Source of the DNA: an uncultured Allobosea sp.
GTDB lineage: Bacteria > Pseudomonadota > Alphaproteobacteria > Rhizobiales > Beijerinckiaceae
Length of the DNA stretch: 56,381 nt
Assembly: GCF_945957345.1 (NCBI RefSeq)
Contig: NZ_CAMFKW010000036.1
Location: 1-56,381 of the forward strand
Reading direction: 5' to 3'
The notes under the pieces are model-generated. The model saw nothing but the letters and a program-made list of their open reading frames with translations. It had not been told where the DNA came from and ran no database searches. This document shows positions 34,146 to 43,237 of this stretch, piece after piece (within the stretch, counting starts at the first letter, position 1; each line of letters starts with the position of its first letter). A program made the position numbers and the translations under genes.

Positions 34146-34427
34146 ATGATCAGGATTTCGATTGCCGCCAGCCTGGTTGCCGTTCTGGCCGCCGGCTGTG
34201 TCTCATCCCGGCCCCAGCCTGCTCCGCAGCCTGCGGCTTCCCCGGCCAAGCGCATCGTTCGCGATGGTGCGCAACTGGTCTTGCCGGACGGCACGCGGGT
34301 CTCCCCGGACTATACCGGGGGCTTCACCCTGCCGAACGGCGATTACGTGAAGCGTGAGCGCGGCGCGCTGGTGTTACCCACCGGCGCACGCTGCCAGCCC
34401 GACCCGAGCGGCTATATCTGCCCTTAA
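34146..34427 (+). CDS. Small predicted lipoprotein, function unknown
   Basis: 93 residues. The N-terminus MIRISIAASLVAVLAAGCVS has a lipobox (LAAGC), so Cys18 should be lipidated. A Pro/Gln/Ala linker is followed by a short repeated motif: GAQLVLPDGTRVSPD, GGFTLPNGDYVKRERG and GALVLPTGARCQPD, a threefold beta-hairpin-like pattern. The start at 34146 was chosen by the signal sequence; the frame is open upstream. No named family recognised. Confidence 0.78.
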   Translation: MIRISIAASLVAVLAAGCVSSRPQPAPQPAASPAKRIVRDGAQLVLPDGTRVSPDYTGGFTLPNGDYVKRERGALVLPTGARCQPDPSGYICP

Positions 34428-34448
34428 GGCTGACGACGCCTATTCCTG

Positions 34449-34470
34449 GCCGGCTGGTTTTCCAGCCGGC
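34449..34470. terminator. Hairpin between convergent lipoprotein and DUF2934 genes
   Basis: Perfect 9-bp stem GCCGGCTGG/CCAGCCGGC (34449-34457, 34462-34470) with a TTTT loop, 22 bp after the lipoprotein stop and 21 bp from the DUF2934 stop. It lacks a T-run; it may stop transcription from either side. Confidence 0.5.
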
Positions 34471-34490
34471 ATCGGAAAGGCCGGCCCGAG

Positions 34491-34700
34491 CTACGCCGCG
34501 TCGGATTCCTGCTTCCGCTTCTTCGCCGTTCCGCTGGAGCCGTCATCGTCCTCCAGGACGTGATTGTGGCTTCGGAAGGCCCAGATTTCCTTGGCGGCTT
34601 CCCAGTGCTCGCGGTCGCGGCCTTCGGGCTGGCCTTCCTTGAGCCAGAGCGCGTAGGCGATCTTCCGGATCTCGTGCTGGGTCTTGTCGTCCTGCTGCAT
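34491..34700 (-). CDS. DUF2934 family small protein
   Basis: 69 residues from the ATG at 34700 (GGAGACGAG upstream). The N-terminal half, IRKIAYALWLKEGQPEGRDR with EHWEAAKEIWAF, is the DUF2934 pattern. A charged tail follows (GTAKKRKQESDAA). These small soluble proteins are frequent in Hyphomicrobiales and have no established function. It lies alone between a convergent lipoprotein gene and the upstream BASS transporter gene on the same strand. Confidence 0.85.
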   Translation of the reverse strand: MQQDDKTQHEIRKIAYALWLKEGQPEGRDREHWEAAKEIWAFRSHNHVLEDDDGSSGTAKKRKQESDAA

Positions 34701-34836
34701 GTCTCGTCTCCATGATCGTTCCCCGATGCGCATCGGGGAATCCTGGCTTGAGAGGGCACCGGCTTGGCCGGGCAGGGGAACAACCTTGAAGAGAGGCGTG
34801 CTGTTCCCGCGCGGATGAAAGATCGCGCGGTCAGGC

Positions 34837-35859
34837 TCAGGCCTTCGCCACCGCCGTTCCAGAGCTCTCCGGCATCTCCGCCTTCGACGGCAGGGGGCGA
34901 CGCGCATAGCGCTGGGCCAGGACGGCGCAGGCGAAGAGCTGGGCCTGATGGAACAACATCAATGGCAGCACGATCAGGCCGAGCGCCTGGCCGGGAAAGA
35001 GGATGTTCGCCATCGGGATGCCGCTCGCCATGCTCTTTTTCGAGCCGCAGAAGACGATGGCGATCTCGTCCTCCTTGGAAAAGCCGAGCCGGCGACTGAC
35101 GAATGTGGTGATTGCCAGGACCGCAGCCAGCAGGACGACGTCCAGCGCGATGACGAGGCCGAGATCGGCGAGCGTGACCTGGGACCAGATGCCGGCGACC
35201 ATGCCCTCGCTGAAGGCGGCATAGACGACGAGCAGGATCGAGCCGCGATCGACCAGCGAGATCGGCGACTTGTGGCGGTGCAGGAAGGGGCCGATCCAGC
35301 GGCGCAGCAATTGTCCGACGACGAAGGGCAGCAGGAGCTGCAGCGCGATGCTCTCGACGGCGCGGGCGCTGAAGCCGCCGCCGTTGCTGTTGAGCAGCAG
35401 AACCACCAGCAGCGGTGTTATCACCATGCCGAACAGGTTGGAGACCGAGGCGCTGCACAGGGCCGCCGCGACATTGCCCCGTGCGATCGAGGTGAAGGCG
35501 ATCGAGGACTGGACGGTCGAAGGCAGGATGCAGACGAAGATCAGGCCGGCGATCAATTCGGACGGCAGGTAGCCACCGAAGATGCGGGTGAGCAGCAGGC
35601 CGAGCAGCGGAAACAGCACATAGGTGCTGGCGAAGACCAGCGATTGCAGGCGCCAATGCAGCAGGCCTTCCCAGACGGCCTGCGGCGATAGCCTGGCGCC
35701 GTAAAGGAAGAACAGCAGGGCGACCGCGACCGAAACGGCATCGTTTGCGACTTCCGCGCCGACGCCATGGGCCGGAAAGATGGCCGCGACAGCGACCGTC
35801 GCCATGAGCGCGATCAGATAGGGGTCGATGCCGAAGCGGGCGAGGGTGCGGCGGAGCAT
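34837..35859 (-). CDS. Bile acid:sodium symporter (BASS, SBF-like) family transporter
   Basis: 340 residues, about ten membrane segments. Seen: LLFFLYGARLSPQAVWEGLL, FVCILPSTVQSSIAFTSIAR (the Pro-Ser/Thr break region), SASVSNLFGMVITPLLVVLL and IVFCGSKKSMASGIPMANIL. This is the YfeH-type SBF-like branch, found widely in bacteria, with substrates mostly unknown. AGAAGGA precedes the ATG. It is divergent from a LysR-type gene 88 bp away that probably controls it. Confidence 0.92.
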   Translation of the reverse strand: MLRRTLARFGIDPYLIALMATVAVAAIFPAHGVGAEVANDAVSVAVALLFFLYGARLSPQAVWEGLLHWRLQSLVFASTYVLFPLLGLLLTRIFGGYLPSELIAGLIFVCILPSTVQSSIAFTSIARGNVAAALCSASVSNLFGMVITPLLVVLLLNSNGGGFSARAVESIALQLLLPFVVGQLLRRWIGPFLHRHKSPISLVDRGSILLVVYAAFSEGMVAGIWSQVTLADLGLVIALDVVLLAAVLAITTFVSRRLGFSKEDEIAIVFCGSKKSMASGIPMANILFPGQALGLIVLPLMLFHQAQLFACAVLAQRYARRPLPSKAEMPESSGTAVAKA

Positions 35860-35921
35860 CTGCGGTCCTTCTGGTGAGGTCCAGCCTTGTAATCCTTTCC
35901 GCGCTTATTTTGATCCCGATT

Positions 35922-35936
35922 GCCGGTGATATCGGC
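35922..35936. promoter_or_regulatory. Possible LysR binding site between BASS transporter and LysR genes
   Basis: GCCG-GTGATAT-CGGC, a 15-bp imperfectly centred inverted repeat in the divergent gap, 12 bp before the LysR start. LysR proteins usually bind such T-N11-A dyads, but no second copy is visible here. Confidence 0.3.
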
Positions 35937-35947
35937 TATTATGAATC

Positions 35948-36850
35948 ATGATGCCGGATTCTGACCCGAAGCCGTTGGACCCTGTGCTGCTGCAAAGCTT
36001 CCTCAAGGTCTGCGAGACGCTGAGCTTCACCGAAGCCGCGCGGCAGCTCGGCCTGCGGCAATCCTCGGTCAGCCAGCATGTGGCGCGGCTGGAGAAGCGG
36101 CTCGGGCGGCGCCTGCTGCAACGCGACACGCATCAGGTTCGTCCGACCCCCGATGGGGACGCGATCCTGCCCTTCGCGCGGCAGGCGCTCGAGGCCGGTC
36201 AGAGGATCGAGCGCTATCTCGCGGGCTCGACCTTGCGCGGGCGGCTCAGGCTCGGGGTTTCCGAGGATTTCGCCTATACGGCGCTGCCGGAGATTCTGGC
36301 CGCCTTCGCCATGCAACACCACGCGGTCGACCTGGAATTGACGGTGGGCCTGAGCGGCCTGCTCTACGAGCAATACGATGCGGGCGATCTCGATCTGATC
36401 TTCGCCAAGCGCCGCAAGGGCGACGCGCGCGGCGAGGTCGCCTGGCAGGAGCGCCTCGTCTGGGCCGGCCGGCCGGGCACCGGGCTCGCCGAGCAGCCGG
36501 TGGTGCCTCTCGTGCTCTATCCGCCGCCGAGCATCACGCGCGTCCACGCCATCGAGACCCTGGAACGGGCCGGGCGGGCCTGGCGCGTCGCCTGCACCAG
36601 CGGCAGCCTTGCAGGCCTGCGCGCTGCGACCGTCGCGGGGCTCGGCATCACCGCGCATTCGGCCCGGCTGATCCCGCAGGGCCTAGCCGAGGTCGAGCCG
36701 CGCGAGGCGCTGCCGCCGCTCGGGACCATCGAGTTCATCGTCATTGGCGGCCAGTCGCATCAGGCGGCGGCACGGGCGCTCGCCGACAGCATCCTGGCGA
36801 GTGCGGGGCGCCTCATGCCCGAGATACCGATGCGTCCAAGGGCATCTTAA
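35948..36850 (+). CDS. LysR-family transcriptional regulator
   Basis: 300 residues. N-terminal helix-turn-helix: LLQSFLKVCETLSFTEAARQ, LGLRQSSVSQHVARLEKRLG and RRLLQRDTHQVRPTPDGDA. The ligand-binding domain begins about residue 95 (GRLRLGVSEDFAYTALPEIL). Two adjacent ATG codons (35948, 35951) are possible starts. It is divergent from the BASS transporter gene, its probable target. Confidence 0.93.
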   Translation: MMPDSDPKPLDPVLLQSFLKVCETLSFTEAARQLGLRQSSVSQHVARLEKRLGRRLLQRDTHQVRPTPDGDAILPFARQALEAGQRIERYLAGSTLRGRLRLGVSEDFAYTALPEILAAFAMQHHAVDLELTVGLSGLLYEQYDAGDLDLIFAKRRKGDARGEVAWQERLVWAGRPGTGLAEQPVVPLVLYPPPSITRVHAIETLERAGRAWRVACTSGSLAGLRAATVAGLGITAHSARLIPQGLAEVEPREALPPLGTIEFIVIGGQSHQAAARALADSILASAGRLMPEIPMRPRAS

Positions 36851-36998
36851 AAGACTTTGTGAACTATGCTTCAAGCCTGGGCCGGTTTCTGCGCCGAAAA
36901 TGGCACCGATCCAGCGACAAGGCGCAAATATCCTTCCGTTGTTGTCAAATAGTAAGGAAAGCCACTGTATTCAGGCAGGACTTCGTTCGGGGGGACGA

Positions 36999-38051
36999 AT
37001 GCCAGCCACACTCCTATTCATCACGACGTTGCGTCGTCATGTCGCCATCGTGGCGATCCTTACATTCGGCGGGGCTATGCTCGTCAGCGATACCACGAAA
37101 AACCGTCTCGATATGGACGGCGTGGCCATCTTCGCAGAATATCTCGGGATAGCGATCTGGTGCCTGGCCAGCCTCTACGCGATCTATCGGCTGGCATGGC
37201 TGGCCATCGTCGCGCGCGACCCTTCACCGTTCAAGACCTTCCTGAAACCTTACAAGGGCTTCCTGCTGGACGGTCCGCGCATGGCGAATTTCGCCGTCGC
37301 GCTAGCCGCCATCTTCGTTTTCGTCGCCGGATTCGGCGTCCTCAAGGGGGCGATCGCGCTGCTCAATCCATTCCGATGGGATGTCACATTCGCGGATATC
37401 GATCGCTGGCTGCATTTCGGCCGCCTGCCGCATGAGTATTTCTGGTGGTTGATCGAATGGCCGGCGGCGATATTCTTCGTCAACCTCTGCTATAATCTGT
37501 GGTACTTCATCATGATCGGCACGATTTTCATCGTTGCCGCCGCGCGGGAGGATACGCCTCTGCGCCAGCAATATCTGATCAGCTTCATGTCGATCTGGCT
37601 CGTCGCGGGCTTCTTCGTCGCCACCATCTTCTCGTCCGCGGGCCCCTGCTTCTTCGAGGATCTCGGCCTGGGCTATCGATACAAGCCGCTCATGGATGCT
37701 CTCGAGCATTCGTCCGAAGCCTGGCCCATCTGGGCGCTGAAGACGCAGGACATGCTTTGGGAGGGCTACAAGCACCAGCGGGCCGGCTCGCTGGGGATCA
37801 GCGCCTTTCCCTCTCTCCATGTCGCTACGTCGGTCCTCTTCGCCTTGTACTACAGCGAGCGCTGGAAGATCGTCGGGATCCTCATGTGGATCTTTGCCGC
37901 GATCATCATGGTCGGCTCGGTCGTTCTCGGCTGGCATTATGCGATCGATGGCTATGCCGGCGCTGCCCTCAGCTGGAGCATCTGGCACCTCGTCGGACTG
38001 CATACGCAGCGCAAGGCCATTGCCGTCGAAGCCATCGTCCAGCCAGCCTGA
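36999..38051 (+). CDS. PAP2-superfamily (inositolphosphotransferase/AUR1-like) membrane protein
   Basis: 350 residues with about nine membrane helices, starting at 36999 behind GGGGGGACGA. The catalytic phosphatase motifs lie late: GSLGISAFPSLHVATSVLFA (His of motif 2) and SVVLGWHYAIDGYAGAALS (His and Asp of motif 3). The spacing and the long N-terminal part (PAAIFFVNLCYNLWYFIM) match the PAP2_3/AUR1-like branch, which transfers or removes phospholipid head groups. The lipid substrate is unknown. It stands alone between a LysR gene and a convergent aldehyde dehydrogenase gene. Confidence 0.88.
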   Translation: MPATLLFITTLRRHVAIVAILTFGGAMLVSDTTKNRLDMDGVAIFAEYLGIAIWCLASLYAIYRLAWLAIVARDPSPFKTFLKPYKGFLLDGPRMANFAVALAAIFVFVAGFGVLKGAIALLNPFRWDVTFADIDRWLHFGRLPHEYFWWLIEWPAAIFFVNLCYNLWYFIMIGTIFIVAAAREDTPLRQQYLISFMSIWLVAGFFVATIFSSAGPCFFEDLGLGYRYKPLMDALEHSSEAWPIWALKTQDMLWEGYKHQRAGSLGISAFPSLHVATSVLFALYYSERWKIVGILMWIFAAIIMVGSVVLGWHYAIDGYAGAALSWSIWHLVGLHTQRKAIAVEAIVQPA

Positions 38052-38157
38052 CGATGGTCGGTGACGGCTCCGTGGTCGCCTTTCCAGCACCCCGACAGGC
38101 CAGAAGGCCTGCCCGGATGATGCGTGTGAAGATAACGTTCGCGCGAGTCTGAATGCG

Positions 38158-39591
38158 TCAGATCGCCATCCGATGCGACAGTGTCTTCACCGTCATGTAG
38201 TGGGCGAGGCCTTCGGCGCCGCCCTCTCGCCCGTAGCCGCTGTCCTTGACGCCTCCGAAGGGCACCTCGGCGACGGAAGCCTCCAGCGTGTTGATCGAGA
38301 CGTTGCCGGCCTCGATACCCTCTGCGAGCTGGTCGGCGCGGGCGGCGGAATGGGTGAAGCCATAGGCGGCGAGGCCGAAGGGCAGGGAATTGGCCTTCTC
38401 GATCGCTTCCTCGACCGAGCGGACGGGGTTGATAATCGCCATCGGACCAAAGGGCTCCTCGCGCAATGCGCGGGCGTCGTCCGGCAATTCGGTGAGGACG
38501 GTCGGCGGGAAGAAATAGCCGCGATTGCCGAGGCGCTCGCCACCGGTCAATACGCGTCCGCCACGGGCGCGCGCGTCGGCGGTCAAAGCCTCCAGCGCCT
38601 CGATACGGCGATGGTTGGCGACCGGGCCCATCCCGGTACCGGCGTCGAGCCCATTGCCGACCGTCACGGTCCTGGCCTTCTCGACGAAAGCCTTGGTGAA
38701 GCGCTCGTAGACGTCCTGCTGCACGAAGAAGCGCGTCGGAGAGGTGCAGACCTGCCCGGCATTGCGGACCTTGCGGGTGGCTGAGAGATCGGCCGCGGCG
38801 ATGGGGTCGACATCGTCGCAGACGATCACCGGGGCATGGCCCCCGAGCTCCATCAGCACCGGCGTCATGTGACGCGCGGCGAGCTCCGAGAGATGCTTGC
38901 CGACGGCGGTCGAGCCGGTAAAGGCGACGAGGCGGGTCTGGGCCTGCGGGATGAGATAGCTCGAAATCTTCGCGGGCACGCCGAAGACGAGGTTGAACAC
39001 ACCGGGCGGTACGCCGGCATCATGCAGGGCGCGCGCGATATGGAGTGCGCCGGCCGGGGTTTCCTCGGCCGCCTTGATGATGATCGAGCAGCCGGCCGCC
39101 AGAGCGCCCGCGATCTTGCGGCAGGGCTGGCTCATCGGGAAATTCCAGGGTGAGAAGGCCGCGACCGTGCCGACCGGCTGGTGCATCACGACATAGCGGA
39201 TGCCGGGTTCGCTTGGGATGACGCGGCCATAGGCGCGCTGGCCCTCGGCCGCATCCCATTCGAAGAACTCGCAGCCCCTGACGACTTCAAGCCGGGCCTG
39301 CGCCAGCGGCTTGCCGTGCTCCAGCGTGATCGCATGGGCGATCTCCTCGACGCGCTCGCGCATCAGCGCGGCGGCCTTCAGCATGATCTCGGCGCGAATG
39401 CGCGGCGCCATACGGCTCCAGAGCCGGAAGCCCTCGGCGGCAGCCGTCAGCGCATCGTCGAGATCGGCCTTCGAGGCGAGCGGCACCGCGCCGATGACGC
39501 TCTCGTCGGCCGGGTTGAGCACCGGCTGCTCCTCCGCCGTCTTCCGCCAGGCGCCACCGATATAGAGCTTGAGATCGGGATAGGTCGTCAT
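38158..39591 (-). CDS. NAD(P)-dependent aldehyde dehydrogenase (succinate-semialdehyde dehydrogenase-like)
   Basis: 477 residues, full ALDH fold. Seen: VVMHQPVGTVAAFSPWNFPM, the cofactor loop LVAFTGSTAVGKHLSELAA, the general-base glutamate in PVLMELGGHAPVIV, the nucleophile in KVRNAGQVCTSPTRFFVQQ, and FGPMAIINPV near the C-terminus. Closest by eye to GabD-type enzymes. It follows the aspartate dehydrogenase gene on the same strand, 269 bp away, across a palindromic repeat. If part of that pathway it could oxidise a semialdehyde such as 2-aminomuconate semialdehyde (inference). Confidence 0.93.
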   Translation of the reverse strand: MTTYPDLKLYIGGAWRKTAEEQPVLNPADESVIGAVPLASKADLDDALTAAAEGFRLWSRMAPRIRAEIMLKAAALMRERVEEIAHAITLEHGKPLAQARLEVVRGCEFFEWDAAEGQRAYGRVIPSEPGIRYVVMHQPVGTVAAFSPWNFPMSQPCRKIAGALAAGCSIIIKAAEETPAGALHIARALHDAGVPPGVFNLVFGVPAKISSYLIPQAQTRLVAFTGSTAVGKHLSELAARHMTPVLMELGGHAPVIVCDDVDPIAAADLSATRKVRNAGQVCTSPTRFFVQQDVYERFTKAFVEKARTVTVGNGLDAGTGMGPVANHRRIEALEALTADARARGGRVLTGGERLGNRGYFFPPTVLTELPDDARALREEPFGPMAIINPVRSVEEAIEKANSLPFGLAAYGFTHSAARADQLAEGIEAGNVSINTLEASVAEVPFGGVKDSGYGREGGAEGLAHYMTVKTLSHRMAI

Positions 39592-39747
39592 GGAAGCCTC
39601 GGCTGGCGATGCGTTCAGCGGTCTCTGCGCGGCGTTTGCGCCGGTCTCGAGATGGACAATAGGTGGCCGGCCATTCTGTGATCCAGCCGGCTAAATCAGA
39701 TAAATTCAGATTGTTATGGTTATGAATGGTGCGGACTGGCTTCCTGG

Positions 39748-39852
39748 CGCCATTCCGGACAAACCGCGTAGCGGCGCCGATCCGGAATCCATCACAGGGC
39801 TCGTCGCTCTACGATGGATTTCGGGTCTGCGCTTCGCTTGCCCGGAATGGCG
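39748..39852. repeat. 105-bp palindromic intergenic repeat
   Basis: Outer inverted repeat CGCCATTCCGG (39748-39758) with CCGGAATGGCG (39842-39852); inner AATCCAT/ATGGATT (39786-39792, 39814-39820). The pattern 'CATTCCGGACAA...CCGGAATCC...GGATTTCGGG...CCCGGAATGGCGG' is a common intergenic repeat type in Bradyrhizobium- and Bosea-like genomes. It ends 8 bp before the 3' end of the aspartate dehydrogenase gene and lies in the 269-bp gap before the aldehyde dehydrogenase gene. Confidence 0.8.
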
Positions 39853-39860
39853 GTGGAGGT

Positions 39861-40676
39861 TCAGCGCACCAGCGTGCGCACACGGTTCTCGATCAGCCGG
39901 ACCAGCCCCAGCGCTGTCATCTCCGAGGATTTCGGGTTCGTGGCAAGCGGTCGGTTCTCGATGGCGATGTCGAGCTTGCCGAAGGCGCCGCGGGCGCTGA
40001 GCTGGTGCCCATTACCGCCAGCCGCGGGATCCGCGACGAGCTCGACGCGGGTACGGTCGAGCCCGATGCCGGCCAGCGCCGTGATGACAGCGACATTGGC
40101 ATTCTGTGGGAAGCGCGAGGCAGCCTCGCGGGCGGTTCCCGAGAAGAAGGCTGTCGCTTCGGTGATCTCATCCAGCGCGATCAGGCTTTCGGCCGAGGTC
40201 CCGCGCCATGCTGATGGCGGTTTGACGATGCGGTGGACGACCTCGTCGAGCGGCAGCAGCGAGGCGGCGGCGATGCCGTCAATGCCGGCGAGCGCGCCGG
40301 GCGGGATCAGGAGCTGGCTGCCCCGGCTTTCGGCGGCGGCGATCAAGCGAGCGAGCAGGGCGTCGTCGCAGAAGGCGCTGGTCGAGGCGACGGCGAAGGC
40401 GGGCGCATGCGTGAGTGCGGCTTCGCCCCAAATGCCGACGGCCTCGCGACCGGCCGCTTCGACGACGAGATCAAGGTCGAGCCCGGCCAGTTCATCGGGG
40501 TTTGTGACCAGCTTCGCGCCAGCCGGAATAGCGTCGGCAGCCGCAGCATTGCGGACCGCGATGGCGACGATCGCGATATCGCCCTTGCTTCGCTCCGCCA
40601 GCAGCTCGGCGACGCGGCGATTGATGGCGCCCCAGCCGATCAAGGCGAGGCGTAGCGGCTTGCGGGTCTGCGTCAT
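39861..40676 (-). CDS. L-aspartate dehydrogenase-like protein (NadX family)
   Basis: 271 residues from the ATG at 40676 (GGAAGG upstream; ATGA overlap with the hydrolase stop). An N-terminal Rossmann loop, LALIGWGAINRRVAELLAE, precedes DLVVEAAGREAVG and the catalytic-domain patterns LLIPPGALAGIDGIAAASL and GNGHQLSARGAFGKLDIAIE, then ENRPLATNPKSSEMTALGL, all typical of the family. These enzymes oxidise L-aspartate to iminoaspartate with NAD(P). In this catabolic-looking operon it may instead handle an amino-acid intermediate; in NAD synthesis its product would lead to quinolinate. Confidence 0.9.
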   Translation of the reverse strand: MTQTRKPLRLALIGWGAINRRVAELLAERSKGDIAIVAIAVRNAAAADAIPAGAKLVTNPDELAGLDLDLVVEAAGREAVGIWGEAALTHAPAFAVASTSAFCDDALLARLIAAAESRGSQLLIPPGALAGIDGIAAASLLPLDEVVHRIVKPPSAWRGTSAESLIALDEITEATAFFSGTAREAASRFPQNANVAVITALAGIGLDRTRVELVADPAAGGNGHQLSARGAFGKLDIAIENRPLATNPKSSEMTALGLVRLIENRVRTLVR

Positions 40677-41797
40677 GAACCTTCCGCCGTTCGCAAGGCG
40701 AGATCGAGCAGGGCACCGCCGTTCAGGCCTTCCAGCATGCTGAAATGGTGGCCCGGACAGATCAGGGGCGCCGGCGCTTGCCACGTCGCGGCGAGCGCTG
40801 CCGATTGCGCCTTGAAGGCGTCGCTCTCGCCCTCGCCGACTGCGAAGGCGATCCGCGTCGATTGCGGGCGCGGTTGGGCGATGGGGCTCAGCCGCGTGGC
40901 GCGCGCGGCGTCGTCGAGCCCGAGCAGGCGGCCGAGCGGCAGATGGCCGAGCGGGTTGAGATGATAGAGGCCGGAGAGCAGCAGGGCCGAGGCGACCGGC
41001 GGCGCATCCGGCGCACAAAGCGCCATGGCGGCGAGATGCCCGCCGGCGGAATGACCGGAGACATGCAGGCTGCCGGCATCGAGGCCGAGCGCATCGGCTT
41101 CGCGCACGAGGAAATTCAGGGCCGCGATGCTCTGGGCGATGCTGCCTTCCAGCGGCGCGTCCGGTGCTAAGCCGTAATTCGGCATGGCCACGGCATAGCC
41201 GGCGTCGAGCAGCCCTTGCGCGAACTGGGCATGCTGGACCTTGTCCGAGGCCTGCCAGTAGCCGCCATGGATGAAGACGAAGACCGGGGCGCGCGTGGAG
41301 CCGGCCGGGCGATAGAGATCGAGCGTCTCGAAGCGGCCGGGGCCATAGGCGAGATCGGCGGCGCCGTGCTGCGCGCGGAAGGCCTCGCCGTCGCGGCTCC
41401 ATTGCCGGAACAGCGCCTTCATGTCGGCCTGCAGGCGCGGGCTGTATTGCCGGCCGAGTTCGTGCAGCGTGTAGCCGTCGACGAGCGTATCGGGCAGCGG
41501 CGGCGCGACGAGGTGCCGGGCTCGGATGGTCAGGCCGGCTTCGGCACGAGGCTGAAGACGAATAGGCGGACGGAAACCGGCGAAGGTCTCGCGATAGGCG
41601 AGTTCGATGGTATGACGGGACAGGTGGAAGGCTTCGGGTCGGTCTGTTTCCCAGACCATCTCGCGCAGGTGATGCGGGCCGCAGCCGGCGGCGACGAGCC
41701 CCGTGAGGATATCGCCCAGCGCATCGCGCAGGGCCTCGACCGGGTCGTTCTCCGCGCTGTGAGCGACGATCTCGTGAGGGTCTTCAGACGCCGACAT
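40673..41797 (-). CDS. Fusion of a truncated RidA-like domain with an arylformamidase-like alpha/beta hydrolase
   Basis: 374 residues from the ATG at 41797 (overlaps livF by 14 bp). Residues about 20-97 resemble the C-terminal two thirds of RidA/YjgF proteins: ALRDALGDILTGLVAAGCGP, then LAYRETFAGFRPPIRLQPRA, keeping the arginine of the P-x-R element (Arg80). The RidA N-terminal strands are missing. From about residue 150 an alpha/beta hydrolase follows, with the oxyanion motif HGGYWQ (177-182) seen in kynurenine formamidases and related carboxylesterases, nucleophile Ser250 in GHSAGG and a late histidine in GHHFSML. RidA relatives include 2-aminomuconate deaminase. The activity is not assignable from sequence alone. 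The RidA call is by eye. Confidence 0.82.
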   Translation of the reverse strand: MSASEDPHEIVAHSAENDPVEALRDALGDILTGLVAAGCGPHHLREMVWETDRPEAFHLSRHTIELAYRETFAGFRPPIRLQPRAEAGLTIRARHLVAPPLPDTLVDGYTLHELGRQYSPRLQADMKALFRQWSRDGEAFRAQHGAADLAYGPGRFETLDLYRPAGSTRAPVFVFIHGGYWQASDKVQHAQFAQGLLDAGYAVAMPNYGLAPDAPLEGSIAQSIAALNFLVREADALGLDAGSLHVSGHSAGGHLAAMALCAPDAPPVASALLLSGLYHLNPLGHLPLGRLLGLDDAARATRLSPIAQPRPQSTRIAFAVGEGESDAFKAQSAALAATWQAPAPLICPGHHFSMLEGLNGGALLDLALRTAEGS

Positions 41798-42484
41798 AGC
41801 GATGCACCAGTTCCGCATTGGCCGCGAGGTCGGTGCTGGAGCCCGACCAGACCGTGCGGCCCTTCTCGATGATGTAGTGCCGGTCGGCGATGCGCTTCAG
41901 CACGTTGATGTTCTTGTCGATCAGCAGGATCGACTGCCCCCGCGCCTTCAGCGCCTCGATGCAGCCCCAGATCTCGGCGCGGATCACCGGCGCGAGGCCT
42001 TCGGTCGCCTCGTCGAGGATCAGGAGCTTCGGATTGGTCATCAGCGCCCGCCCGACCGCGAGCATCTGCTGTTCGCCGCCCGAGAGGGTGCGGGCCGATT
42101 GTCCGGCGCGCTCCTGCAGGCGGGGAAAGAGCGCATAGACCCGTTCCAGCGTCCAGGGCGAGGAGCACTTCAGCCGGTTCGAGGCGGTGGCGACGAGGTT
42201 TTCGCGGACGCTCAGCGTCGGGAAGACCTGCCGGCCTTCGGGCACGAGGCCGATGCCGCAGCGGGCGATCTTCTCGGGCGCGATGCCCCGGACGTCCTGG
42301 CTCTCGAAGCGGATATCGCCGCCCTTGGGCGCGAGCAGGCCCATGATCGAGCGCACGGTCGTGGTCTTGCCCATGCCGTTCCGGCCGAGCAGGGTCACGA
42401 CCTCGCCCTCGGCGATGTCGAGCGCGACATCGAACAGGACCTGGCTCCGGCCATAGGCGGATTGCAGGTTGCGCACGCGCAGCA

Positions 42485-42485
<1 letters not shown>
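41784..42485 (-). CDS. livF: Branched-chain-type ABC importer ATPase LivF
   Basis: 233 residues. Walker A LLGRNGMGKTTTVRS, signature ARTLSGGEQQMLAVGRALM, Walker B LLILDEATEGLAPV, then LLIDKNINVLKRIADRHYII, the LivF-type variant of the H-loop region. Its ATG shares one base with the livG stop (TGATG). With LivG it powers the second importer of the window, which has all five Liv genes. Confidence 0.95.

Positions 42486-43233
<748 letters not shown>

Positions 43234-43237
<4 letters not shown>

Noticed and set aside
38158..39591. Naming the aldehyde dehydrogenase as a 2-aminomuconate semialdehyde dehydrogenase
   Set aside because: By pattern it is closer to GabD-type enzymes; only the neighbourhood hints at the other role, so the general name was kept.
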